Origin: Desmonostoc muscorum LEGE 12446
GTDB lineage: Bacteria > Cyanobacteriota > Cyanobacteriia > Cyanobacteriales > Nostocaceae
DNA length: 64,000 nucleotides
Assembly (NCBI RefSeq): GCF_015207005.2
Contig: NZ_JADEXS020000001.1
Span: 3,224,001-3,288,000, forward strand
Reading direction: 5' to 3'
The stretch's first letter is position 1. Each line of letters opens with the position of its first letter. Of this stretch, positions 7,149 through 16,376 are shown piece after piece. Below the pieces are notes generated by a model. It was given only the letters and a program-made list of their open reading frames with translations. It was not told the DNA's origin and did no database searches. The position numbers and the translations under genes are program-made.

Positions 7149-9080
7149 ATGAGTATCATTACCCTCCAATCAATCAAAAAAGACTTTGGCATCAAAGAAA
7201 TTTTAAAAGATGCCAGCTTCAGCCTCGATACTACCGATAAAGTTGGCTTAATTGGTACTAACGGTTCAGGCAAATCAACCCTATTAAAAATGATCGCCGG
7301 CTTAGAATCCATCGATAGCGGTCAAATTTTAATCAACTCTGGTTCTAAAATCATCTACTTACCTCAACAGCCAGATTTAGATGAAAATCGCACAGTTTTA
7401 GAGCAAATTTTTGCCGACAGCGGCGAACACATGGCTTTAGTGCGTGAATACGAAGAACTTTCTGATAAATTGGCTCACTATCCAGATGATAGTCAACTGA
7501 TGTCGCGCCTTTCTGTGGTGATGCAACGGATGGATACGAGTGGTGCTTGGGAACTAGAAACCAACGCTAAAATCATCCTCACCAAATTAGGAATTTCTGA
7601 CTTTGAAGCCAAAATCGGTACTTTATCTGGAGGCTATCGCAAACGCATTGCCCTAGCAACAGCCTTGCTAGCAGAACCAGATGTTTTACTCATGGATGAG
7701 CCAACAAACCACCTCGATGCTCTTTCTGTAGAATGGTTACAAAGTTATTTAAATCGCTATCGTGGCGCACTTTTTCTCATCACCCACGATCGCTATTTTT
7801 TGGATCGCGTCACTAATCGGATCATCGAAATTGACCGAGGCGACATTTACACTTACACAGGTAACTACTCATACTACCTCGAAAAGAAAGCTTTAGCTGA
7901 AGAATCTGCCGTTAGCAGTCAACGCAAACATCAAGGTTTGTTGCGGCGGGAGTTGGAATGGCTCAAAAAAGGGCCGAAAGCCAGAAGTACAAAACAAAAA
8001 GCGAGAATTGACCGCGCACACGCTCTGCGAGATACTGAATTTAAGCAAGTCCAGGGTAAAGTTGATATTTCGACAGTTGGTCGTCGCATTGGCAAAAAGG
8101 TTATTGAATTAAATAACGTTTCTAAAGCCTATAATGGACGCACCCTGATTAAGGATTTTAGCTACGAATTTAGTCCAGAAGACCGCATCGGCATCATCGG
8201 CGCTAACGGTGCTGGGAAATCCACTTTAATGGATATTATGACTGGTCGAATTCCGCCTGATTCCGGTAGTGCAGAAATTGGTACTACAATTCACATCGGT
8301 TATTTTGACCAGCATTCTGAAGAATTGCTCACAGCATTAAACGAAAATCAGCGCGTGATTGACTACATCAAAGAAGAAGGAGAATTTGTCAAAATTACCG
8401 ATGGTACTCAAATTACTGCTTCCCAAATGTTGGAGCGATTTCTGTTTCCTGGAAATCAACAATATGCCCCAATTCATAAACTTTCTGGTGGAGAAAAACG
8501 CCGTTTATTTCTGTTGCGGGTGCTGATGAGTGCGCCCAATGTTTTGATTTTAGATGAACCAACAAATGATTTAGATGTCCAGACATTGGCAGTACTAGAA
8601 GATTATCTAGAAGATTTTGTTGGGTGTGTAATTGTAGTTTCTCACGATCGCTATTTTCTTGACCGCACCATCGACACAATTTTTTCCTTTGAGGAAGGCG
8701 GTAACCTCCGGCAATATCCAGGTAATTACTCTGTTTATCTGGACTTTAAGAAAGCTGAAGAAGCAGCACTGCAACAAGCTGCTAATACTAAAGACAAGCC
8801 CAAAAATGTAGAGACGTTACATGTAACGTCTCTACCCAAAAATGTGGAGAATCAAAAGCGGCGGAGATTATCCAATTGGGAGAAAAAAGAATTTGAACAG
8901 TTGGAAGCTAAAATTGCCCAGTTAGAAGCCCAGAAAGCAGAAACCGAGAAAACACTAGGGAATGTTTCACCGGGTAATTATAGCCAGGTGCAGAAACTGT
9001 ATGAAGAAGTGGAATCTCTCAAACAAGCGATCGATGTGGCGACTGAACGCTGGTTAGAATTAGCTGAGATGGAATCTTGA
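7149..9080 (+). CDS. ABC-F family ATPase (translation factor type)
   Basis: The 643-residue protein has two ABC domains and no membrane segments. Domain 1 has GTNGSGKST, LSGGYRKR and LLMDEPTNHLD; domain 2 has GANGAGKST, LSGGEKRR and LILDEPTNDLD. The inter-domain linker with the arginine/lysine-rich KKGPKARSTKQKAR segment is typical of ribosome-binding ABC-F proteins (Uup/YdiF group), and a C-terminal coiled coil (about 570-640) matches the Uup C-terminal domain. Such factors bind the ribosomal E site or act on nucleic acids. A 28-bp perfect palindrome interrupts the coding sequence in frame just before the coiled coil (8808-8835). Confidence 0.92.
   Translation: MSIITLQSIKKDFGIKEILKDASFSLDTTDKVGLIGTNGSGKSTLLKMIAGLESIDSGQILINSGSKIIYLPQQPDLDENRTVLEQIFADSGEHMALVREYEELSDKLAHYPDDSQLMSRLSVVMQRMDTSGAWELETNAKIILTKLGISDFEAKIGTLSGGYRKRIALATALLAEPDVLLMDEPTNHLDALSVEWLQSYLNRYRGALFLITHDRYFLDRVTNRIIEIDRGDIYTYTGNYSYYLEKKALAEESAVSSQRKHQGLLRRELEWLKKGPKARSTKQKARIDRAHALRDTEFKQVQGKVDISTVGRRIGKKVIELNNVSKAYNGRTLIKDFSYEFSPEDRIGIIGANGAGKSTLMDIMTGRIPPDSGSAEIGTTIHIGYFDQHSEELLTALNENQRVIDYIKEEGEFVKITDGTQITASQMLERFLFPGNQQYAPIHKLSGGEKRRLFLLRVLMSAPNVLILDEPTNDLDVQTLAVLEDYLEDFVGCVIVVSHDRYFLDRTIDTIFSFEEGGNLRQYPGNYSVYLDFKKAEEAALQQAANTKDKPKNVETLHVTSLPKNVENQKRRRLSNWEKKEFEQLEAKIAQLEAQKAETEKTLGNVSPGNYSQVQKLYEEVESLKQAIDVATERWLELAEMES
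8799..8845. repeat. Palindromic repeat inserted in frame in ABC-F gene
   Basis: A perfect 28-bp palindrome at 8808-8835 (GTAGAGACGTTACA and its complement) is bordered by direct repeats of CCCAAAAATGT at 8799-8809 and 8835-8845. The offset is 36 bp, so the insertion added 12 codons without a frameshift. Confidence 0.9.
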
Positions 9081-9404
9081 TATCTTACAGCGTTTTTCAT
9101 GTATTTGAACCACAATCCTCGGTAGGGTAGCACAGCTGTGCGCCCCTACAGGCATCGCCAACATCTATACTCTTGTAGAATGGGTATGTTGTCTGTTCCA
9201 CAACAAAATGTAATGTAACTTAGCAATAGTGGGGCGATCGCTGTTATTTTTGTAGTAATTGCTATTCAAGCGGCAATCTGCTACATATCAGCGTGTTTTA
9301 ATCTCGATTTGTCCACCCAAAGACAGTAGATGAAGTTTTGTCTGAATAACTATAAGGGATGAAGTAGCTCTGCTTTCCACAAAGTTGAAAAGGAACAGAT
9401 TTTT
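9081..9404. other. Intergenic region with partial MITE-like repeat
   Basis: No gene. Positions 9087-9150 hold a truncated copy of the ACAGC-GTTTTTCATGTATTTGAACCAC repeat family with its GCACAGCTGTGC core; full copies lie at 17275-17367 and 27841-27931. The rest should contain the promoter of the glutathione reductase gene, whose AAAGGA ribosome-binding site lies about 10 bases before the ATG. Confidence 0.7.
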
Positions 9405-10751
9405 ATGACATTTGATTATGATTTGTTTGTCATTGGTGCTGGGCCTGGGGGATTGGCAGCAGCTAAAAAAGCAGCTACTTACGGTGTGCGTGTTGCCATT
9501 GCCGAACAAGAAGACCTCGGTGGAACCTGTGTAAATCGTGGCTGCGTTCCCAAAAAACTGATTGTCTATGCTGCTGACTTTGCCCTGCAAAATAAAATGG
9601 CGCACAGTTATGGGTGGAGTGATTGCCCGACATACTTTGACTGGACATTATTTATTAAATCTGTACACAAGCATCTTGACAGCATCAGCGAATCCTATTT
9701 GCAGCAATTGCAGAAAGCTGGAATTGAAATAATTTCTGAACGTGCCAGCTTTCTCGACGCTCATACTATCAGTATTGGTGGACGCAAAGTTACAGCAGAC
9801 AAAATTTTAATTGCTGTGGGCGGCCAACCCCTCAAGCCCAATATCCCAGGTATAGAATACGCCATCACATCCCGCGAGATGTTTCAGCTACCCTATTTGC
9901 CGAAACGTCTGACAATCATTGGCGGTGGCTACATTGGTGTAGAATTTTCCAGTATGATGCACGCTTTTGGCTGTCAGGTGACGCTAATTGAAAAAGAGGA
10001 GATGATTTTATCAGGGTTTGATGATGACATTCGCTCTACTGTGCAACAGGCTTTGAGTAAACGGGGAATTAAGTTATTCACCAACACCACCATTCAAAAA
10101 ATCAAATATTCAGAAGAGTGTTTGTTGTTGACTATTAATAGTGAGAGTAGAGAAATAGTTGCAGCAGATACCATCCTAGTTGCCACAGGTTACAACCCAA
10201 ATACTAAAAATTTAGGCTTGGAAAATGCCCGTGTTGAACTTGGCGAAAATGGTGCAATCAAAGTAGATGAAGAAAACCGCACCAACCAAGAAAATATCTT
10301 TGCTGTCGGTGACTGTACCAGCCGCATCCAATTGTCTTCTGTGGCTCAAGCAGAAGGTATTGCCTTTGCCAATACAGTTTTTGCCAACAAGCCACAAAAA
10401 CTGAATTATGATTATGTACCCTCTGCTGTTTTTTCTCGTCCAGAAGCGGCTAGTGTGGGGATGACTGAGGCCAAGGCACGGGAAAAATTTGGTGAATCTG
10501 TAAAATGCTACTACAGCCAATTCCAGCCACTGTTTTATCAGCTGACTGAGAAAGATAAGCAAGGAAGTATCAAGTTAGTGGTAAATGGTGATTCTGAGGA
10601 AGTTTTAGGCGCTCATATGGTGGGTGAGAACGCAGCAGATATCATTCAAAGTCTCGGCGTTGCAATTCGCAAGGGCGTTACTAAGCAAGAACTGGATGAA
10701 ACAATAGGCATTCATCCCACGGCTGGGGAGGAATTTCTGTCGTTAAATTGA
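9405..10751 (+). CDS. gor: Glutathione-disulfide reductase
   Basis: This 448-residue flavoprotein has an N-terminal FAD-binding GAGPGG (residues 11-16), the redox-active C-V-N-R-G-C pair at C42/C47, a second nucleotide-binding motif I-I-G-G-G-Y-I-G-V-E-F, the FAD motif I-F-A-V-G-D, and the C-terminal H-P-T-A-G-E-E catalytic histidine-glutamate pair. It reduces GSSG to GSH in the cytoplasm. The second nucleotide site lacks the arginine pair used by typical enzymes to hold the NADPH 2'-phosphate: the equivalent stretch reads L-I-E-K-E-E. Unusual NADPH-site residues have been described for Anabaena glutathione reductase, so this is probably lineage-typical. Mycothione or other disulfide reductase activity is less likely. 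Confidence 0.87.
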   Translation: MTFDYDLFVIGAGPGGLAAAKKAATYGVRVAIAEQEDLGGTCVNRGCVPKKLIVYAADFALQNKMAHSYGWSDCPTYFDWTLFIKSVHKHLDSISESYLQQLQKAGIEIISERASFLDAHTISIGGRKVTADKILIAVGGQPLKPNIPGIEYAITSREMFQLPYLPKRLTIIGGGYIGVEFSSMMHAFGCQVTLIEKEEMILSGFDDDIRSTVQQALSKRGIKLFTNTTIQKIKYSEECLLLTINSESREIVAADTILVATGYNPNTKNLGLENARVELGENGAIKVDEENRTNQENIFAVGDCTSRIQLSSVAQAEGIAFANTVFANKPQKLNYDYVPSAVFSRPEAASVGMTEAKAREKFGESVKCYYSQFQPLFYQLTEKDKQGSIKLVVNGDSEEVLGAHMVGENAADIIQSLGVAIRKGVTKQELDETIGIHPTAGEEFLSLN

Positions 10752-10850
10752 AGACGCGGGGAGGGGGAGACGCGGGGAGTGAGAAAGACTCTGATGCGTT
10801 GAAATTATCAAATTTTCTCCCAACTTTCCCGCGTCCCCGCGTCCTTATCA
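10752..10850. repeat. Inverted repeat GACGCGGGGAG ... CCCCGCGTCC
   Basis: GACGCGGGGAG sequences at about 10753-10780 pair with CCCGCGTCCCCGCGTCC at about 10830-10846. The hairpin lies between two convergent genes and may end transcription of one or both, but no clear T-tract is present. Confidence 0.6.
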
Positions 10851-13202
10851 ACCAATTTCTGACGATTTCCCTGGGTAAGATTTTGTGGGAGCATTTAATT
10901 CGCCTAAAGTACTCATCAATGAGTCATGTTGTAACATGGGGTATCCCTTTTGGGAATTTACCAAATCGCTAGAAGCTTCAACAGTTTCAACAGCCTTAAG
11001 AGCCTCCGATGCAGACTGATATCGCATTTTGAAGTCATCCTGCACCATTTTACTGAGAATCTGAGCTAAAGAGTTGCTCACCTGGGTGAGATCGCTCCAT
11101 TTTATCTTTCCGTCAGCATCTCTATCTAGCTCACGCGGTGTAATGCCAGTCAAGGCTTTAATCCCAACCATACCCACTGCATAGATATCACTACTGTAGT
11201 GTGGACGACCTAAACATTGCTCGGTTGGTGCGTAACCCTGAGTCCCAATACCAATGGTGAAGGCGGTTTGTTCTTGAGGCTCGAACTGTTTGGCACTGAC
11301 TTCTTTGACTGCTCCAAAATCAATTAGTACGAGTTTACCGTCTGAGTGTCGGCGGATGATATTGCTGGGTTTAATATCCCGATGAATCACGTTGTTTTCA
11401 TGGACAAATATTAATGTTTCCAATAAGTCTTTGACAATTTTGATGCCTGCAATTTCTTCAATTGCTCTGCCTGGTGGCAGTTCGTAACTGAGAGGATGAC
11501 CAAGTATGTATTCTTGGACTAAATAAAATTCTTCATCTTCTTCAAAATACGCCAGAAGTTGGGGAATTTGAGGATGAAATCCCAATTTTTCTAGTGTTTG
11601 CGCTTCTGAATTAAATAAGCGTCTGGCAAGTTGCAATCCTTCTGGTTTGGTATTGCTTGGTTTTAGTTGCTTGACAACACATCTTGGGTTACCAGGACGT
11701 TGGGTATCTTCAGCAATGTAGGTTTCGCTAAATCCACCTGCACCCAGAACTTTGACAATTTTATACCGTCGAGCCAAGATTTTACCTGATAAAGCTAAAT
11801 CTCGCTCTTGGATTAGCTCTTGTAGATCATCTTGTTGGCTGATAATCTCTTGGACAACGGCAGAAGTTTTATATTTCTGAAATATGTCTACTAATTGGCG
11901 TTTTCTGATATTTTCTCTAACTACTGAGGTTCCCAGGTAGCTTAGTCCGCAAAAAGCGATCGCCACCATTGGTACACTAGTGGGGAAAATTAACCGCCCG
12001 TAGACAAATAACCCATAGCTAATTCCTAACCAAGTACCAGATAAAACTAGACTATACAGAAATCGATTGATACTATGCTTGTTTCTGCTAATAATTAAGG
12101 CTGTACTGCCAACTAAAATTAGCACAAATAAACCACGCAACGGTAAAGTTGAAATTTCTTGACTGATGGCTTTACCTGTCATTAAAGTTGCGATGGCATT
12201 GGCGTGAATTTCCACCCCCGACATCAGTTCAGGACTCTTGCTAGCTGCTACTGGATAATAATCATTGTTTAACTTATCTGTTGAACCAATTAAAACTATC
12301 TTGTTTTTGAAGACTTTTCCCTGCTGCAAATAAGTGTTCCAGTTTTCTGGGTCGAGTACGTGCCAAAAGGGTATTTGCTCAAATGTCCCTGAAGACCCCC
12401 AAAAATAAATGCGATCGCCTTTTGGTCGCGGATAATTTACTTGTGCTGCCCTCAATACTGCTTCATCAAAGGAAAGTAGCTTGTTGGTAAATAAATTTTC
12501 TCGATCTAATAACTTGGGAAACTCACTAGCCAATCGATGAACTTTACCATCCACCTCCACAGGGAAATTAACTGAACCAATGGATACTGACCCTGTGTGA
12601 AACATCTGTTGTGGCGGTGTCAGCTGGATAAACAACCCCTGGTGGGTCTCGAAATTTTCGTAGAGAGCTGCTAAGGTAACTTTGCTGCCATATTTTTCTA
12701 ATGCTGCTTGGAGTTGGCGATCGTCACTAGATCCATAACTACTTGGTGTATCAAAAACAAGACCTATAGCTACAGAACGGACGCCCGCTTCCATTAACTT
12801 TGTAATTACCTGAGCATATGCAGCACGTTTGTAAGGAAAAGATTTCAGTGTTTCTAGGTAGGCGTACTGTTGCGGATCTGTTTTATAGTACTGTTCGGGA
12901 ACCGATATTGACTGATCGTCTATTGCTAAAATTACGATATCTTCTGGAGGCACAATCGGCCCACGCACTTGAAAAAAGTGAGAAAGTGCCTGATTCTCCA
13001 TCAATTGAACCAAATCCCAACCAGAAGCCGTTAGCAGTGCTGCGCCTATTGCCCAAGTCCCAGCTAGTAGGTGACCTAAGCGAACTATCCACCTAGACTG
13101 GCGTACCGCTGCTGTAGACGTGACTTTTGTCGGTTTACTTGAGTGTCTATTGGCAGCAGAGACACTGTTTTTGGTTAAGGTAGATGTAGATTCTTCTGCC
13201 AT
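10848..13202 (-). CDS. CHASE2-domain serine/threonine protein kinase
   Basis: The 784-residue protein has, in order: a short cytoplasmic N terminus, one TM helix (about 45-65), an extracytoplasmic CHASE2 sensor (about 70-360; F-F-Q-V-R-G-P and I-V-L-I-G-S-T segments), two or three further TM helices (about 360-430), and a Hanks-type kinase domain from about 485. The kinase has G-A-G-G-F-S-E-T-Y (P-loop), V-V-K-Q-L, the catalytic V-I-H-R-D-I-K-P-S-N and the metal-binding L-I-D-F-G-A. CHASE2 domains sense unknown extracellular or periplasmic stimuli; the catalytic residues are all present, so it should be an active receptor kinase. It faces the gor gene convergently. Confidence 0.9.
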   Translation of the reverse strand: MAEESTSTLTKNSVSAANRHSSKPTKVTSTAAVRQSRWIVRLGHLLAGTWAIGAALLTASGWDLVQLMENQALSHFFQVRGPIVPPEDIVILAIDDQSISVPEQYYKTDPQQYAYLETLKSFPYKRAAYAQVITKLMEAGVRSVAIGLVFDTPSSYGSSDDRQLQAALEKYGSKVTLAALYENFETHQGLFIQLTPPQQMFHTGSVSIGSVNFPVEVDGKVHRLASEFPKLLDRENLFTNKLLSFDEAVLRAAQVNYPRPKGDRIYFWGSSGTFEQIPFWHVLDPENWNTYLQQGKVFKNKIVLIGSTDKLNNDYYPVAASKSPELMSGVEIHANAIATLMTGKAISQEISTLPLRGLFVLILVGSTALIISRNKHSINRFLYSLVLSGTWLGISYGLFVYGRLIFPTSVPMVAIAFCGLSYLGTSVVRENIRKRQLVDIFQKYKTSAVVQEIISQQDDLQELIQERDLALSGKILARRYKIVKVLGAGGFSETYIAEDTQRPGNPRCVVKQLKPSNTKPEGLQLARRLFNSEAQTLEKLGFHPQIPQLLAYFEEDEEFYLVQEYILGHPLSYELPPGRAIEEIAGIKIVKDLLETLIFVHENNVIHRDIKPSNIIRRHSDGKLVLIDFGAVKEVSAKQFEPQEQTAFTIGIGTQGYAPTEQCLGRPHYSSDIYAVGMVGIKALTGITPRELDRDADGKIKWSDLTQVSNSLAQILSKMVQDDFKMRYQSASEALKAVETVEASSDLVNSQKGYPMLQHDSLMSTLGELNAPTKSYPGKSSEIG

Positions 13203-13943
13203 ATGGTGTTACTGATTGGTTTAAGTCCAACATTTTTATTTATTCAGACCACCTTTTACTACAAGCACATTGAAATAAGACTTAAAATGCTAATCTTATA
13301 CATTTGTAAAGTATCTTCTATTCATCAACAAACTTTATTCAGCAAAGCCAGCCCCCAAGAGATTCTTTCTCAGGCACTACCTAAGTTATTTCTTGTCTGT
13401 TGAGTGAGTTACAACTAGTGATTCTCTCACAGATTAGAGCCAATATACTCTGCCTGTACACTTGTTTACTGCGAGATTTTATTGCAACCTAAGCAACAGG
13501 TATGCTCTTAACTGGGTGCCTTACCAGAAACTGTTCCAAGTCCGTCTTCTGTCTTTGGCGCAACTATTGGTACTCCCCACAAAGTGTGTCCTGATACTGA
13601 AAGCTTTACCTATAGATAGGCATTAACTTATATTCTCCCTTGAGCTTATGCCATACCTCTTTAGGAGTAAACTTTAGTGTTATACAGCTATGAATGCTGT
13701 TACTGGGTCGATTTTATTGGTAGATTTTGATTACAGGGTGGCTGTTGCAGTAGTGGAGGTGAATAAGGCTTAGCACCCGGGATCTCAACTCTAATGTTGC
13801 AGCCGTTTTTCTGCCTTGAAAGAGGTAGCATCAGAGCTATAGATGAACAACTACTTTATAGATATTAGCAAACAAGGCATTTGAAAATTGCTATAATCTA
13901 TTGTTCGATCTAAATTCATTTATATTATTAGGTGTAAATTTGT
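13203..13943. other. 740-bp gene-free region, promoter for NYN gene at its end
   Basis: No convincing protein gene: a 66-codon frame from 13203 has no family features. The stretch contains several short hairpins and a G/C-rich part (13730-13830) that could belong to a structured RNA or long leader, but I recognise no known RNA family. The promoter of the NYN gene is at its right end. Confidence 0.5.
13889..13897 (+). promoter_or_regulatory. Extended -10 promoter of NYN gene
   Basis: TGCTATAAT matches the extended -10 consensus (TGnTATAAT). It lies about 47 bases before the ATG at 13944. No good -35 box is visible at the expected spacing, which is compatible with an extended -10 promoter. Confidence 0.5.
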
Positions 13944-14465
13944 ATGGGTTCTCCAATGAATCGTCTGTCTATTTTTGTAGACGGAAACAATATGTTCTAT
14001 GCTCAACAAAAAAATGGGTGGTTTTTTGACCCGCGACGAGTCTTAGAATACTTCAAACATGAGCAGTCAGAAACAACATTAATCAATGCATTCTGGTACA
14101 CTGGCTTAAAAGACCCACAAGATCAACGAGGTTTTAGAGATGCTCTAATTAGTCTGGGATATACAGTCCGAACTAAAATTCTCAAAGAATACTATGATGA
14201 TACTTCTGGTCGCTACTCCCAAAAAGCAAATTTAGATATTGAAATTGTTGTAGATATGTTTAATACAGTAGACCAGTATGACCGAGTGGTATTATTTAGC
14301 GGTGATGGAGATTTTGAAAGAGCAATTGAACTATTACGCTCAAAAAATACACATATTACGGTAGTGTCAACGGAAGGAATGATCGCTAGAGAACTACGAA
14401 ATGCTACGGATAGATATATAGATTTAAATGATATCAGAGATCAAATAGAAAAAACTGATGCTTAG
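13944..14465 (+). CDS. NYN domain (LabA/DUF88-like) putative ribonuclease
   Basis: The 173-residue protein is a single NYN/PIN-like domain. Conserved acidic residues are visible: F-V-D-G-N-N near the N terminus, K-A-N-L-D-I-E-I-V-V-D in the middle and V-V-L-F-S-G-D-G-D-F in the second half, which together build the Mg2+-dependent nuclease site. Cyanobacterial relatives include LabA, which affects circadian gene expression, but many paralogues exist and this one cannot be equated with LabA. It lies 95 bp upstream of leuA on the same strand, with its own promoter. Confidence 0.85.
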   Translation: MGSPMNRLSIFVDGNNMFYAQQKNGWFFDPRRVLEYFKHEQSETTLINAFWYTGLKDPQDQRGFRDALISLGYTVRTKILKEYYDDTSGRYSQKANLDIEIVVDMFNTVDQYDRVVLFSGDGDFERAIELLRSKNTHITVVSTEGMIARELRNATDRYIDLNDIRDQIEKTDA

Positions 14466-14560
14466 TAGAATTAACAATTATTTACAAAGGTAAAAGTAAA
14501 AGAAAAACTAAGTTTGAAGATATTTTGAGCCAAAACTAAAAACTAAACAACAAAGGGCAA

Positions 14561-16165
14561 ATGACCACTAAAACCGATCGAATTCTGATTTTTGATACGA
14601 CACTGCGAGATGGAGAGCAATGTCCGGGAGCAACGCTGAACATAGACGAAAAGTTAGTGATTGCCAAGCAATTGGCACGATTGGGTGTAGATATCATTGA
14701 AGCAGGGTTTGCCTTTGCCAGTCCCGGAGATTTTGAAGCAGTTAGCAAGATTGCCGAAATTGTGGGGACAGAAAATGGCCCTGTAATTTGTAGTTTGGCA
14801 AGGGCGATGAAAGGAGATATTGAAGCTGCTGCCGAAGCATTAAAACCAGCAGTTCATGGTAGAATCCACACATTTATTTCCACTTCAGATATTCATTTAG
14901 AATATCAGTTGCGGAAGTCACGGGCAGAAGTATTAGCGATCGCCCAAGAAATGGTAGCTTATGCTAAATCCTTCATGGCAGATGTGGAATTTTCGCCGAT
15001 GGATGCAGCCCGTTCCGATCCGGAATTTCTGTATCAAGTCTTAGAAGCTGCCATCGCCGCTGGTGCAACAACAGTTAACATTCCCGATACAGTTGGTTAC
15101 ACCACACCTAGTGAATTTGGGGCAATTATTAAAGGCATTAAAGAAAATGTTCCCAACATCGACCAAGCGATTATTTCCGTTCACGGTCATAATGATTTAG
15201 GCTTGGCAGTTGCTAACTTTTTAGAAGCCGTAAAAAATGGCGCACGCCAACTAGAATGTACGATTAATGGTATTGGTGAACGCGCCGGAAATGCATCACT
15301 AGAAGAATTGGTGATGGCATTGCATGTGCGACGACAATATTTTAATCCCTATGTTGGCAGACCAGAGGAATCTCAAGAATCCCTGACAAATATTGACACC
15401 CGTGAGATTTACAGAACTTCACGCTTAGTTTCTAATTTGACAGGAATGCTAGTCCAACCAAACAAAGCGATCGTCGGGGCAAATGCCTTTGCCCATGAAT
15501 CTGGCATTCATCAAGATGGGGTATTAAAAAATAAACTCACCTATGAAATTATGGATGCCCAATTGATTGGCTTGACAGACAATCAAATAGTTTTGGGCAA
15601 ACATTCAGGGAGAAATGCTTTTCGCACCCGGTTAAAAGAATTGGGCTTTGAATTGTCGGATAGCGAATTAAATAAAGCATTTGTCAGATTCAAAGAAGTT
15701 GCAGATAAAAAGAAAGAAATATCCGATCGCGATTTAGAAGCGATCGTCAACGATGAAATCCAGCAAGCGCCCGATTTGTTCCGGGTAGAGTTGGTACAAG
15801 TTTCCTGCGGTAGCAACGCCAAACCCACCGCTACAGTCACCCTGCGTACCCCAGAAGGTGAAGAATTAACCGATGCAGCGATCGGTACTGGGCCAGTGGA
15901 TGCAGTTTACAAAGCAATCAACCGTGTGGTGAATGTGCCCAACGAATTGATTGAGTTTTCTGTGCAATCAGTCACAGCAGGTATTGATGCCATTGGCGAA
16001 GTGACAATTCGTTTACGTTATGAATCCAGAGTATTTTCTGGTCATGCGGCGAACACAGATATCATCGTGGCATCAGCGCAAGCTTATGTAAATGCGCTCA
16101 ATAGGTTGTATGCAGCATTGCAAACTCAAGAAAAATCACAAGGAGTATCTGCACAGAAAGTGTAA
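14561..16165 (+). CDS. leuA: 2-isopropylmalate synthase
   Basis: The 534-residue enzyme condenses acetyl-CoA with 2-oxoisovalerate, the first committed step of leucine synthesis. The HMGL-like TIM barrel contains the D-T-T-L-R-D-G-E-Q motif near residue 12 and the metal-binding [12 protein letters not shown] block. A linker leads to the C-terminal LeuA dimer/allosteric domain (from about 390), which in the family binds leucine for feedback inhibition. Length and motifs are standard. Citramalate synthase is a possible relative, but the regulatory domain and length favour LeuA. A 48-bp perfect palindrome follows the stop codon. Confidence 0.93.
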   Translation: MTTKTDRILIFDTTLRDGEQCPGATLNIDEKLVIAKQLARLGVDIIEAGFAFASPGDFEAVSKIAEIVGTENGPVICSLARAMKGDIEAAAEALKPAVHGRIHTFISTSDIHLEYQLRKSRAEVLAIAQEMVAYAKSFMADVEFSPMDAARSDPEFLYQVLEAAIAAGATTVNIPDTVGYTTPSEFGAIIKGIKENVPNIDQAIISVHGHNDLGLAVANFLEAVKNGARQLECTINGIGERAGNASLEELVMALHVRRQYFNPYVGRPEESQESLTNIDTREIYRTSRLVSNLTGMLVQPNKAIVGANAFAHESGIHQDGVLKNKLTYEIMDAQLIGLTDNQIVLGKHSGRNAFRTRLKELGFELSDSELNKAFVRFKEVADKKKEISDRDLEAIVNDEIQQAPDLFRVELVQVSCGSNAKPTATVTLRTPEGEELTDAAIGTGPVDAVYKAINRVVNVPNELIEFSVQSVTAGIDAIGEVTIRLRYESRVFSGHAANTDIIVASAQAYVNALNRLYAALQTQEKSQGVSAQKV

Positions 16166-16194
16166 AACACTTCTGTTTTGATTTGCAGTTAGTT

Positions 16195-16242
16195 GAAAGC
16201 ATAAGTAGGGTAGCACAGCTGTGCTACCCTACTTATGCTTTC
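16195..16242. repeat. 48-bp perfect palindrome after leuA
   Basis: Two 24-base arms (GAAAGCATAAGTAGGGTAGCACAG and its exact complement, described here by ends GAAAGCATAAG and CTTATGCTTTC) meet without a loop. It could form a cruciform or act as a transcription terminator although only TCGTTATTTC follows. The GGGTAGCACAGCTGTGC core is shared with other dispersed repeats of the window. Confidence 0.9.
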
Positions 16243-16376
16243 GTTATTTCTATTTCTGCAAAAAGTCAAGCATACTAAGTTAATTATTAATATTTTTTAC
16301 TTTTTAGATTTTGTGATTTACCTAATATCCAGAAAATTTTATTCTGATAAATGATGTTTATTATCAATCAACTTGT

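Noticed and set aside
13203..13403. 66-codon frame downstream of the CHASE2 kinase start
   Set aside because: It has no ribosome-binding site and no recognisable domain; composition is like the surrounding non-coding DNA.
13203..13943. RNase P RNA, tmRNA, SRP RNA or 6S RNA in this gap
   Set aside because: None of the conserved cores of these RNAs that I know could be found on either strand.
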